Shown: positions 1-7,204 of the stretch, in pieces
Numbering within the stretch: the first letter of the stretch is position 1
How the letters are laid out: each line of letters opens with the position of its first letter
Source: Helicobacteraceae bacterium
GTDB lineage: Bacteria; Campylobacterota; Campylobacteria; Campylobacterales; Sulfurimonadaceae
NCBI GenBank assembly: GCA_027061425.1
Contig: JALSUN010000173.1
Location: forward strand, 1-26,236
Direction: 5' to 3'
Length of the DNA stretch: 26,236 nt
Translations under genes and position numbers: made by a program
The notes under the pieces: generated by a model
Told to the model about the DNA's origin: nothing
The model's database searches: none
The model's input: the letters and a program-made list of their open reading frames with translations, nothing else

Positions 1-1423
1 GAGGTACTTTTCGGCGCTTGTTTTTGGTGATGTCTAGCAGCATGGTCTCTATGATCTCTGCTTTATCCATATGACGCTCTTTACTCAGAAAATCGTAAAT
101 ATGCTGGGTCAGTCGGTCGAGTGAGATTTTCCAGGTGGACTGGGTCTCCTGGTAGAGCCATTTGGAAAAGGCGCTGAACCCGTCATAGACAGTAGTGTTT
201 TTAAAAAGAAGGTCGGTTGTGTTGGTAAAGTTACCACTATTATAGACCAAGTCCCAAAACCTTGCAAAACGTTTCATCTCTTGGATTTGGGCAAAGGTGA
301 TGAGATCGTTTTGGAGAATGTCATAAGGCGGTATGTCGGAGTAGATCATTCCAGCCTCCTCGTCATGACGTGACATGGTAGTGCCAGAGAGATGCTTCAA
401 GATACCGATCTGGATCTCGCATGAGGTGAGGGAAGCCAGTTCATTGAGGTTGCGCCCGAAGCCCTCGAGGGTCTCTCCGGGCAGTCCGACGATAAGGTCG
501 ACATGCATGTGGGACTTGGTCTCGTTTTCGAGGTAGGCGAGGTTCTCTTTGATCTTATCAAGCTTTAGCGGACGGTTGATATTGTTGGCGATGACGGGGT
601 CTAGTGTCTGGATGCCGACTTCGAGCTGCAGAGCACCCGGAGCGAATTGAGAGATGCGTTCTTTAAGAGAGTCAGGAAAATGGTCGGGAATCACCTCGAA
701 ATGTAAAAAGTACTTCTCTTCTTTGGCTAAGAAGAAGTCTAAAATAGCGTTGGCAAATTTCATGTTGAGGTTAAAGGTACGGTCTATAAACTTGAAGTTT
801 CTTGCACCACGTTGCCACAGTTTCTCAAACTCTACTAAGAGATGATCGATGTCAAAGTTTCTCACCTTTTCATCTATGGCAGAGAGGCAGAACTCACATA
901 AAAAAGGACAGCCACGAGAGGCTTCGACATAGATGTAGCGGTTGGCGACATCATTTTCACTGTAGTAGTCGTAAGGTGAGGCGATCTCTTTTAGGTTGGC
1001 CATGACCGGTGCGATGAACTGCTCTTTTGGTGCAGTTCCATCAAAAATCTCTCTACAGAGTTTGTAAAAAGCGACATCACCTTCACCCTTGATGATGTAG
1101 TCTGCCTTGGTAAAATCAACGCGGTGGGGGATGTGTCCTGCCTCAGGACCTCCTAAAATGATTGTGGTCTCTGGGGTGATTTTTTTAATGATCTCAATGA
1201 GCTCTCGCACTTCAGATGCATTCCAGATGTAGACAGAAATACCGATGATCTTAGGTTGACAACTTAAAATCTCTTCAGTGATACTCTGAACATTTTCGTT
1301 GATGGTAAACTCTAAAATAGTTGTCTCTTCTTGTAACTCTTGCATGTTGGCATAGAGGTAACGCAGGGCTATGGCAGTGTGCGTGTAGCGAGAGTTCAGG
1401 GTGGTTAAGACGATGTTTTTCAT
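1..1423 (-). CDS. B12-binding radical SAM protein, DUF4080-type (C-terminus cut by window edge)
   Basis: The frame reads open on the minus strand from the ATG at 1423-1421 to the window edge, giving 474 codons without a stop. The start is fixed because the family signature (KNIVLTTLNSRYTHTAIALRYL) begins at residue 2. Residues about 1-135 form the cobalamin-binding fold, with GGPEAG near residue 91 as the loop typical of this group. The radical SAM cluster motif CxxxCxxC is C172, C176, C179 in RGCPFLCEFC and would bind the [4Fe-4S] cluster and SAM. Middle segments such as EVGIQTLD and DLIVGLPGET are typical of B12-dependent radical SAM enzymes. The part beyond about residue 370 fits the DUF4080 tail seen in such proteins. 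The substrate is unknown. The gene diverges from rsmH. No Shine-Dalgarno precedes the ATG; a TATAAT lies only six bases upstream, so the mRNA may be leaderless. Confidence 0.9.
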   Translation of the reverse strand, partial: MKNIVLTTLNSRYTHTAIALRYLYANMQELQEETTILEFTINENVQSITEEILSCQPKIIGISVYIWNASEVRELIEIIKKITPETTIILGGPEAGHIPHRVDFTKADYIIKGEGDVAFYKLCREIFDGTAPKEQFIAPVMANLKEIASPYDYYSENDVANRYIYVEASRGCPFLCEFCLSAIDEKVRNFDIDHLLVEFEKLWQRGARNFKFIDRTFNLNMKFANAILDFFLAKEEKYFLHFEVIPDHFPDSLKERISQFAPGALQLEVGIQTLDPVIANNINRPLKLDKIKENLAYLENETKSHMHVDLIVGLPGETLEGFGRNLNELASLTSCEIQIGILKHLSGTTMSRHDEEAGMIYSDIPPYDILQNDLITFAQIQEMKRFARFWDLVYNSGNFTNTTDLLFKNTTVYDGFSAFSKWLYQETQSTWKISLDRLTQHIYDFLSKERHMDKAEIIETMLLDITKNKRRKVP

Positions 1424-1429
1424 GGGCGC

Positions 1430-1435
1430 ATTATA
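1430..1435 (-). promoter_or_regulatory. -10 hexamer six bases upstream of the radical SAM ATG
   Basis: On the minus strand TATAAT is followed by six bases (GCGCCC) and then the ATG at 1423. With usual -10 to +1 spacing, transcription would begin at or next to the start codon. No AGGA-like sequence lies in between. This is inferred from sequence only. Confidence 0.55.
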
Positions 1436-1449
1436 GCCAAAGCATATAG

Positions 1450-1469
1450 AGGTGCAGTTTTAAGCACCT
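1450..1469. other. Short inverted repeat in divergent intergenic region
   Basis: AGGTGC (1450-1455) and GCACCT (1464-1469) can form a 6-bp stem with an 8-nt loop, between the divergent radical SAM and rsmH genes and just upstream of the rsmH -10. Neither gene ends here, so a terminator role is unlikely; an operator is possible but unproven. Confidence 0.25.
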
Positions 1470-1475
1470 ATTGAG

Positions 1476-1481
1476 TAAAAT
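1476..1481 (+). promoter_or_regulatory. Likely -10 element of the rsmH operon
   Basis: TAAAAT at 1476-1481 is followed by A, four bases and AATTATAAAA, then AAAAAAGG before the TTG start. The arrangement is almost the same as upstream of pheS and resembles the regions before argH and the 99-aa gene. No clear -35 box is visible, which is usual for campylobacterial sigma-70 promoters. Confidence 0.5.
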
Positions 1482-1507
1482 AAGCCAATTATAAAAAAGG
1501 TCGTTTT

Positions 1508-2431
1508 TTGTCTGAAATTCCACATATTCCTGTACTTTACCGTGAAGTCATAGAGGCTTTTGAAGGTGTTGATGAGGGTATCATCATAGACTGTACCATG
1601 GGGTATGCAGGACACAGTTCTATGCTTTTAGAAGCTTATCCTAACATCACACTGATTGGTATAGACCAAGACCAGACCGCTATTGATTTCTCAACAAAAC
1701 GTTTGGCACCGTTTGGTGAACGCGCTAAGATAAAAAAAGGGCGTTTTTCTGATGTTATCAAAGAGATTATTGCACAAGAGGGTAGTGAAAACATCCGTGG
1801 TATCTTAGCTGACATCGGGGTCTCCTCTTTGCAGTTGGACCAAAAAGATAGAGGGTTCTCTTACGAGAGTGAGACCTTAGACATGCGTATGAACCAAGAT
1901 GCACCGCTGAGTGCCTCTGATGTGGTCAACGGGTATAATCAAAAGGATTTAGAACATATATTAAAAGAGTATGGTGAGATTAGAAATGCTTCTCAGGTGG
2001 CGACTGCCATTGTGAAAAACCGTCCCTTCAGTTCGGCTAAGGCCTTAAGTGATGTGGTGAAACCCTTTGCGCCTAGAGGCAAAAAAATCCATCCAGCGAC
2101 TTTGGTGATGCAGGCCATTCGTATAGAGGTTAATGATGAACTTGGAGAACTTTCACGTCTTTTAGATGCCATTGCAGAGGCGAACCTTCCCCAAGCACGT
2201 GTAGCGGTCATCTCTTTTCACTCCTTAGAAGACCGTATGGTCAAACAGCGTTTTACACAGTGGAAGCAGAGCTGTATCTGTCCGCAAGAGGTGATGCGCT
2301 GTAGTTGTGGAAACAACCATAAAAAGGGTAAGGTTGTGACTAAAAAGCCATTGACTGCCCAAGCTGATGAACTCAAACAAAATGTGAGAAGTCGTAGTGC
2401 AAAACTTCGTGTGTTTGAGATGCAAGCATGA
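1508..2431 (+). CDS. rsmH: 16S rRNA (cytosine-1402-N4)-methyltransferase RsmH
   Basis: RsmH (MraW) uses SAM to methylate N4 of C1402 in the ribosomal P site of 16S rRNA. The 307-aa product has the normal family length. It opens with the family signature PHIPVLYREV, has the SAM-binding DCTMGYAGHS around residues 28-37, an ADIGVSSLQLD segment, and ends with the typical ISFHSLEDRMVKQRF and NVRSRSAKLRV motifs. The start is TTG (1508-1510), supported by AAAAAAGG seven to eight bases upstream and by the conserved N-terminus; no ATG would fit. Its stop overlaps the next start by four bases (ATGA), implying translational coupling with the zipper protein. In many bacteria rsmH leads the division/cell-wall cluster; here only the two following genes accompany it. 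Confidence 0.97.
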   Translation: MSEIPHIPVLYREVIEAFEGVDEGIIIDCTMGYAGHSSMLLEAYPNITLIGIDQDQTAIDFSTKRLAPFGERAKIKKGRFSDVIKEIIAQEGSENIRGILADIGVSSLQLDQKDRGFSYESETLDMRMNQDAPLSASDVVNGYNQKDLEHILKEYGEIRNASQVATAIVKNRPFSSAKALSDVVKPFAPRGKKIHPATLVMQAIRIEVNDELGELSRLLDAIAEANLPQARVAVISFHSLEDRMVKQRFTQWKQSCICPQEVMRCSCGNNHKKGKVVTKKPLTAQADELKQNVRSRSAKLRVFEMQA

Positions 2432-2724
2432 CCAATGAAAAAGATATTTTATTAGAGGCTGTCAAAGAGCATCATGAACAGTGTCACAAAAACAGTAATC
2501 TGGGTGTGCGTTTTTTGTTGATGACACTGCTCATCTTAGCCATCGCATGGTTGATCCTGTTTCCTAAAATCTATCTGCAGTCTCAGGTCTATTATAAAAG
2601 TCGAGATATTGCTGTTTTAACGGGTGAATATAATGCCCTTAAAGAAGAAAACCGTATTTTGAAAACAAAAGTAGAAGCCATCAAGTTTAAAAATCAGGTG
2701 CTAGACACCATGTTTGAAGAGTAG
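2428..2724 (+). CDS. Small one-TM leucine-zipper protein, FtsL-like candidate
   Basis: The 98-aa product has a soluble N-terminus (residues 1-26), one hydrophobic helix (about 28-50) and a C-terminal helix that would lie in the periplasm. That helix has a clean 3-4 heptad repeat: I61, L64, Y68, L71, N75, L78, V82 and I85, with Asn at one core position as in classical leucine zippers. Size, topology and zipper fit FtsL, the divisome subunit that pairs with FtsB and supports FtsQ and FtsWI. The location fits too: it overlaps rsmH by four bases, and ftsL follows rsmH in typical dcw clusters. FtsL sequences are too divergent to identify by eye, so the function is inferred from architecture and position. 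A generic coiled-coil membrane protein is the alternative. Confidence 0.8.
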   Translation: MTNEKDILLEAVKEHHEQCHKNSNLGVRFLLMTLLILAIAWLILFPKIYLQSQVYYKSRDIAVLTGEYNALKEENRILKTKVEAIKFKNQVLDTMFEE

Positions 2725-2729
2725 GCCAG

Positions 2730-5700
2730 ATGATACGTAAAATTATAGAGTTTGCTATAGACAAACCACTACTCAACCACATCTTACTTACTTTTATACT
2801 ACTACTCTCTATTTTTGCCTATATTAACATTCCTAAAGAGATCTTTCCTCCGATACAGATGGACAAGATCTCTATTAGTGGCGGGTATCCTGGTACCTCT
2901 GCCAATGTCTTGGACAAGTTGGTGGTGAGTACGATAGAAGATGATCTTAAAAACATTAATGAGCTTGACACTGTAAAAACCAGTATTAAAAATGGCTCGT
3001 TTACGATGATGGCAGACATTAAACCTGGGTCTGAAAACATTAAAGTACTCCAAGATGTTAAAGACATCATCGCACAGACTAAACGCGACTTGCCGGCAGA
3101 TATGAATGAGCCCATCGCTAAAATCCATGTGGAGACCATACCGCTGGTGCTTATAGCCATTGCGGGCGAAGTCGACACTCGAGAGCTTTTAGCGCGGGCA
3201 GAAGAGCTTAAGAGCACACTCTCAAAGTTTAAAGAACTCAGTGAGATCTCCATCCGTGGAGATGCTGATGAAGAGTTGGTGTTACGTCTGGATGAACGCC
3301 GTATTCAAGCGTATGGTCTTGAGATCAACAGTGTAGTCCAAGCTTTACAAAACCTCAGTTCTATCTTTCCCATCGGTACGATTAAAGAGAAGGGGGAACA
3401 CCTCTACATCTCTACCTATAATGGTGAAAAAGAGCGTGAGAGTTTAGAAGAGAGTATGTTAAATGTCAATGGACAGCAGATCCGTCTTGGAAACATTGCT
3501 GATATCTCTTTTGAGTTGAGTGATGAAACGGAACTCTCGCACTATAATGGTGTGCGTAACATCTCCATCAACATCACCAAGTCCAAGTCAGGTAATGCTA
3601 TCGCACTTACTAAAGAGATCCGTAAGGTACTGCACACCTTTAAAAAGAAATATCCTCATCTAAGTTTTGATATCTATACAGATACTTCCGTTTGGATTAA
3701 AAACCGTCTGAACACCGTCTTTTCTAACATTATGTTTGGTCTGATGATGGTGTTTGTCGCCATGCTCATTTTTGTTAACAGAGGAATTGCTTTTGTTGTG
3801 GCTATGGGGATACCGCTCTCGTTTATGATAGGTCTTATTGTGACGGAAGCCACTGGGCACAGTCTGAACATGCTTTCGCTTTTAGGCGCGCTTATTGCTT
3901 TAGGGATGTTGGTAGATGAGGCTATTGTTGTGGCTGAAAACATCTATCGTCACTTAGAAGAGGGGATGGAGCGACGAGAAGCGGCCATAGTAGGTGCTAC
4001 TGAGATGTTTCCTGCAGTGTTGACAGCAACCTTGACCACCATTTTTGCTTTTTTACCGATGTTGCTTATTAGTGGTGATATGGGGACATTTATAAGGGTG
4101 TTACCTATTATGATTTCCGTGTTGCTCATTAGTTCGCTGTTTGAGGCATTTTACTTTTTACCACTACACGCTTATGACTTTTTACGTCTGCGTAAAGAGG
4201 GCCATATGACCCATGGTATCTGGGAGACACTCTACAGTCGCTATACTAAAACCTTGAGCAGGCTCTTAAAGCGAAAAGTGCTTTCTTTGACACTGATAGT
4301 CATCACTATTATGAGCGCCACGGTCTATATGGTCAGTCACTCTAAATTTCAACTCTTTCCAGAGTTTGACGTGACACAGATCTACGTCTCAGGTAAGGTG
4401 AACATCAACAATGACCTGCACGATACTGAAGCTCTGGTCGCCAACTTAGAACAAGAGATCCTTAAAAACCTTAAAGAAGATGAGTTTGTCTCTGTCACCT
4501 CTATTATCGGTATGCGTATGGACTCTAAAAACAAAGCAGAAATGGGCGAGAACCTTTTTCATATCTTTGTTGAGTTACATGAACGTGCTCCAGATAACTT
4601 TTTTAACCGCTATATCAACCCTTATCTCTCTATGGATTATAATGCTTCACTTTTGACCCGTGAACGCTCTGCTTATGAGATCAAAAAAGATGTTGCCTCA
4701 TGGATGGAACCTTTTACTACCTTGAAAAATGAGAAAGGCCTTGTGTATGAAGAACTTAACACTGATGTTCAAGGAACAGGGGTTGTCGCACATGATGTAG
4801 AGATCGCTATAAGTGGTAAAGATGATGATGCCTTGGTTGCCGCAGTTGATACCCTTGAAAAAGCAATGCGTGAGGTGTCTGGACTGATAAATATAGGTGA
4901 TGATGCTGATGTAGGTGAGAAAGAGTTGAAACTTCGTGTCAATGCTTATGGGCAGAAACTGGGTTTTAATGAACAACTCATCACCAATGAACTACGTGCG
5001 TATTATCTCAAAAGCGAATATGGAAAAATGTTTAACAGTAGTGGCTTGGTTCGTGTTCGTATAGAAGGCAAAAACAAAGATACCTTGACTTCTCTCGAGC
5101 AGATGGAGGTCAAAGTACCGGGTTCTAACACTTTTGTTGCTTTGGATGAAGTCTGTGATTTTATGATGACACAGGGCTATGTTAACACCATTAAAGAAGA
5201 TGGTAAACGGATCCGTTCTGTGTTTGCTTCACTAGATAAAGAGAAGTTGATGGCTGCTGATGCGATGATAGCGTTGGCACCAGCTATTACTGCACTTGAA
5301 GAGGATGGCTTTAGTGTTGAGGTCAAAGGAGAGCAACAAGAGAATGAGAAAAACCAGCGTGAGATGTCTCAAGCAGGCATCATGGCGATCTTCTTGATCT
5401 TTATCACTCTGGTATGGCTATTTGATTCCATTAAACTCTCCCTAATAGTACTGAGTACCATTCCATTAGTATTATTAGGTGTTTATGTGGGGCACAGTAT
5501 TATGGGTCTTAATATCTCAATGACCTCTATGATTGGTATCGTAGGTCTTGCTGGGGTGGTGGTCAATGATGGACTGATTATGGTAAGCTTTATACAGAGG
5601 GCTAAAGATCTAGAGGAGTTGGTGCTACTGGCAAAAACACGTCTGCGTCCTATTTTACTCACCTCTATCACCACTGTCATAGGTCTCTCTACTCTGATCT

Positions 5701-5843
5701 TCTTTGCGTCAGGACAAGCCCTTATCTTACAACCGATGGCCGTTGCTCTTGGATTTGGGATCATCTGGGCGACAGTCTTAAATCTAATTTACGTTCCTAT
5801 CCTTTACGCTGTGGTTTATCGTATCAAAAGTCCAACAAGCTAA
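2730..5843 (+). CDS. RND-family (HAE1/AcrB-type) efflux transporter permease
   Basis: The 1037-aa product has the normal length for a proton-driven AcrB-type inner-membrane pump. The fold shows the internal duplication: TM1 at about residues 12-32, a large periplasmic loop, a TM bundle at about 330-480, TM7 at about 515-535, a second periplasmic loop, and a final bundle at about 880-1030. The TM4 proton-relay motif reads GMLVDEAIVVAEN (D396, E397), where AcrB has two Asp. TM10 carries VVVNDGLIMVSF (N946, D947) instead of the AcrB lysine region. The start is five bases after the zipper-protein stop, with only a weak AGG as ribosome site, so it probably depends on the upstream genes. No membrane-fusion adaptor or outer-membrane channel gene lies nearby, and the substrate cannot be told. 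Confidence 0.93.
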   Translation: MIRKIIEFAIDKPLLNHILLTFILLLSIFAYINIPKEIFPPIQMDKISISGGYPGTSANVLDKLVVSTIEDDLKNINELDTVKTSIKNGSFTMMADIKPGSENIKVLQDVKDIIAQTKRDLPADMNEPIAKIHVETIPLVLIAIAGEVDTRELLARAEELKSTLSKFKELSEISIRGDADEELVLRLDERRIQAYGLEINSVVQALQNLSSIFPIGTIKEKGEHLYISTYNGEKERESLEESMLNVNGQQIRLGNIADISFELSDETELSHYNGVRNISINITKSKSGNAIALTKEIRKVLHTFKKKYPHLSFDIYTDTSVWIKNRLNTVFSNIMFGLMMVFVAMLIFVNRGIAFVVAMGIPLSFMIGLIVTEATGHSLNMLSLLGALIALGMLVDEAIVVAENIYRHLEEGMERREAAIVGATEMFPAVLTATLTTIFAFLPMLLISGDMGTFIRVLPIMISVLLISSLFEAFYFLPLHAYDFLRLRKEGHMTHGIWETLYSRYTKTLSRLLKRKVLSLTLIVITIMSATVYMVSHSKFQLFPEFDVTQIYVSGKVNINNDLHDTEALVANLEQEILKNLKEDEFVSVTSIIGMRMDSKNKAEMGENLFHIFVELHERAPDNFFNRYINPYLSMDYNASLLTRERSAYEIKKDVASWMEPFTTLKNEKGLVYEELNTDVQGTGVVAHDVEIAISGKDDDALVAAVDTLEKAMREVSGLINIGDDADVGEKELKLRVNAYGQKLGFNEQLITNELRAYYLKSEYGKMFNSSGLVRVRIEGKNKDTLTSLEQMEVKVPGSNTFVALDEVCDFMMTQGYVNTIKEDGKRIRSVFASLDKEKLMAADAMIALAPAITALEEDGFSVEVKGEQQENEKNQREMSQAGIMAIFLIFITLVWLFDSIKLSLIVLSTIPLVLLGVYVGHSIMGLNISMTSMIGIVGLAGVVVNDGLIMVSFIQRAKDLEELVLLAKTRLRPILLTSITTVIGLSTLIFFASGQALILQPMAVALGFGIIWATVLNLIYVPILYAVVYRIKSPTS

Positions 5844-5859
5844 AGTGTCGCAAGTGAGG

Positions 5860-5883
5860 TTACTCTACGAATAAGTGGAGTAA
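5860..5883 (+). terminator. Hairpin after the RND gene, weak terminator candidate
   Basis: TTACTCTAC (5860-5868) pairs with GTGGAGTAA (5875-5883) with one U-G wobble around a 6-nt loop, 16 bases after the transporter stop and before the next promoter. No T-run follows, so termination is uncertain. Confidence 0.35.
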
Positions 5884-5896
5884 TAAAGCCCTTGAG

Positions 5897-5905
5897 TGGT
5901 ATAAT
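5897..5905 (+). promoter_or_regulatory. Extended -10 promoter before the 99-aa gene and haem/prenyl operon
   Basis: TGGTATAAT matches the extended -10 consensus TGnTATAAT. Transcription would start near 5912, leaving a leader of about 24 bases to the ATG at 5936. That supports 5936 over the in-frame ATG at 5924, which lies only about 12 bases after the predicted start. Confidence 0.6.
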
Positions 5906-5935
5906 CACGAAATTTTTAATATAATGGAAAACAGC

Positions 5936-6235
5936 ATGGACAACAGTAGTAAATATGCAGCGCTATTTGAAGATGCGGATGATGTCTTTTTAGGCTCTCC
6001 AAAGTCAAAGTTTTTAGACATCGTTTATACAGCAAACCGTAACCTTGTAGAACAGCAGTTAGAGCGTATGATTGAGAAGATGGCCGCTATGGAGATTCTT
6101 TTAGAAGAGAAGCTTGGCGACTATTGGGACCGTGAACTGGCGACACATGACTATAGCCGTAGTAGTGAAGTAGAGATGAAGGCTAAAAGTCTTTATATCG
6201 AATTCACAGGTGAGATCGTTACCCGTAACGAATAA
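5936..6235 (+). CDS. Conserved 99-aa protein of unknown function, upstream of prenyl synthase
   Basis: Soluble, acidic-to-neutral, largely helical protein with no signal peptide and no cysteine. Residues about 17-57 (from DVFLGSPKSKF to the EILLEE helix) look amphipathic and helix-rich. I recall similar hypothetical proteins in Campylobacterota, but no function is known to me. I chose ATG 5936 because GGAAA sits about seven bases upstream and the predicted transcription start near 5912 leaves no ribosome site for the ATG at 5924, which would add four residues. A hairpin follows directly after the stop, then the prenyl synthase. Partial read-through into the downstream genes is likely, since no other strong promoter is seen between them. 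Confidence 0.8.
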   Translation: MDNSSKYAALFEDADDVFLGSPKSKFLDIVYTANRNLVEQQLERMIEKMAAMEILLEEKLGDYWDRELATHDYSRSSEVEMKAKSLYIEFTGEIVTRNE

Positions 6236-6238
6236 TTT

Positions 6239-6258
6239 AAAAGAGGTAAGCCTCTTTT
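6239..6258 (+). terminator. Perfect 8-bp hairpin terminator or attenuator
   Basis: AAAAGAGG (6239-6246) and CCTCTTTT (6251-6258) form a perfect stem around TAAG, three bases after the 99-aa gene stop. The T-run is in the 3' arm, and the matching A-run in the 5' arm makes it potentially active on both strands. It may lower expression of the prenyl/haem genes relative to the 99-aa gene. Confidence 0.55.
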
Positions 6259-6313
6259 GAGAGCAGGTCACTGCTTTTATAAGAGTACTATTTCAGATCA
6301 GGACAGTAACACA

Positions 6314-7204
6314 GTGATAGAGTTAGTAGAACAAGAGATTACAAACCTTGTAGAAGAGATCGGTTATGATGAGGTCACACGACTGTTTAATACACTTGCA
6401 GGTGGCAAAAGATTACGTGCTAAGTTGGTGTTAGAGATAGCAGGTACTCAAGACAAAGCACCCCGTTTAGGTGCAATTATAGAGCTTATCCATGCCGCTT
6501 CACTTCTGCACGATGATGTTATTGATGATGCCACATTACGACGTGGCGCACCTTCTGTTAATGCAACAGAGGACTCAAAAACAGCGATTATGCTAGGTGA
6601 CGCACTCTACTCTAAAGCGTATGGTGCCTTAGTAAGTTATGATGAAGCAGTTGCTAAAACAGTGTCAGACGCGGTAACAGCACTCTCTGTTGGAGAACTT
6701 ATGGATGTTCGTATGTCTGAGACCTTTAACGCAAACGCGCAAAAATATCTTGACATGCTGTATCTAAAAACAGCAGCACTTATAGAGGCTTCTGCAAAGG
6801 CAGGGGCCCTGATGATGGGTAGAGATGCTGAAGCTTATGCGACCTATGGTAGAAACCTAGGGATCTCTTTTCAAATTATAGATGACATATTAGACATTGT
6901 TTCAGATGAAGCGACCTTAGGTAAACCTGCCCTTCATGACTATGAGGAAGGCAAGTGTACCCTGCCTTACATCTATCTTTACGAAGCGCTTGAGGGTGAA
7001 GAACGTGAACGTCTTCTCTCCTACCATAAAGAGAAACTCTCTACTGAAAATGCCTCATGGATAAAAGAGAAGATGCAAAAGTACCATTGTGTTGAACGCT
7101 CTTACGCTCTGGCGCAAGAACTTTCTGACAAGGCGATAAGTGCTGTGGATGGTGATGCACGTCTTATCGGTATTATAGAGTCTATGATGAAGCGAAGTTT
7201 TTAA
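6314..7204 (+). CDS. Polyprenyl (octaprenyl-type) diphosphate synthase
   Basis: Trans-prenyltransferase that condenses isopentenyl diphosphate onto an allylic primer; in this group it most likely makes the side chain of menaquinone. The first aspartate-rich motif is DDVIDD followed by ATLRRG (D67, D68, D71, D72 from the start used here) and the second is DDILD (D190, D191, D194); both bind magnesium-diphosphate. The GGKRLRAKL motif near residue 30 is the usual diphosphate-binding Lys/Arg site. The open frame extends back to a TTG at 6257, but that codon lies inside the upstream hairpin. GTG 6314, with GGA ten bases before it, gives 296 aa and puts the first conserved helix at the N-terminus as in relatives. 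The exact start is inferred. The stop overlaps hemA by one base. Product chain length cannot be read from the sequence. Confidence 0.92.
   Translation: MIELVEQEITNLVEEIGYDEVTRLFNTLAGGKRLRAKLVLEIAGTQDKAPRLGAIIELIHAASLLHDDVIDDATLRRGAPSVNATEDSKTAIMLGDALYSKAYGALVSYDEAVAKTVSDAVTALSVGELMDVRMSETFNANAQKYLDMLYLKTAALIEASAKAGALMMGRDAEAYATYGRNLGISFQIIDDILDIVSDEATLGKPALHDYEEGKCTLPYIYLYEALEGEERERLLSYHKEKLSTENASWIKEKMQKYHCVERSYALAQELSDKAISAVDGDARLIGIIESMMKRSF

Noticed and set aside
654..1005. Two short plus-strand frames antisense to the radical SAM gene
   Set aside because: Both lie entirely opposite a well-supported coding region with radical SAM motifs and have no ribosome site.
2802..3253. Long antisense frames (108 and 144 codons) opposite the RND gene
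   Set aside because: Their low-complexity Ser/Leu-rich translations are shadows of the transporter frame; no start signals.
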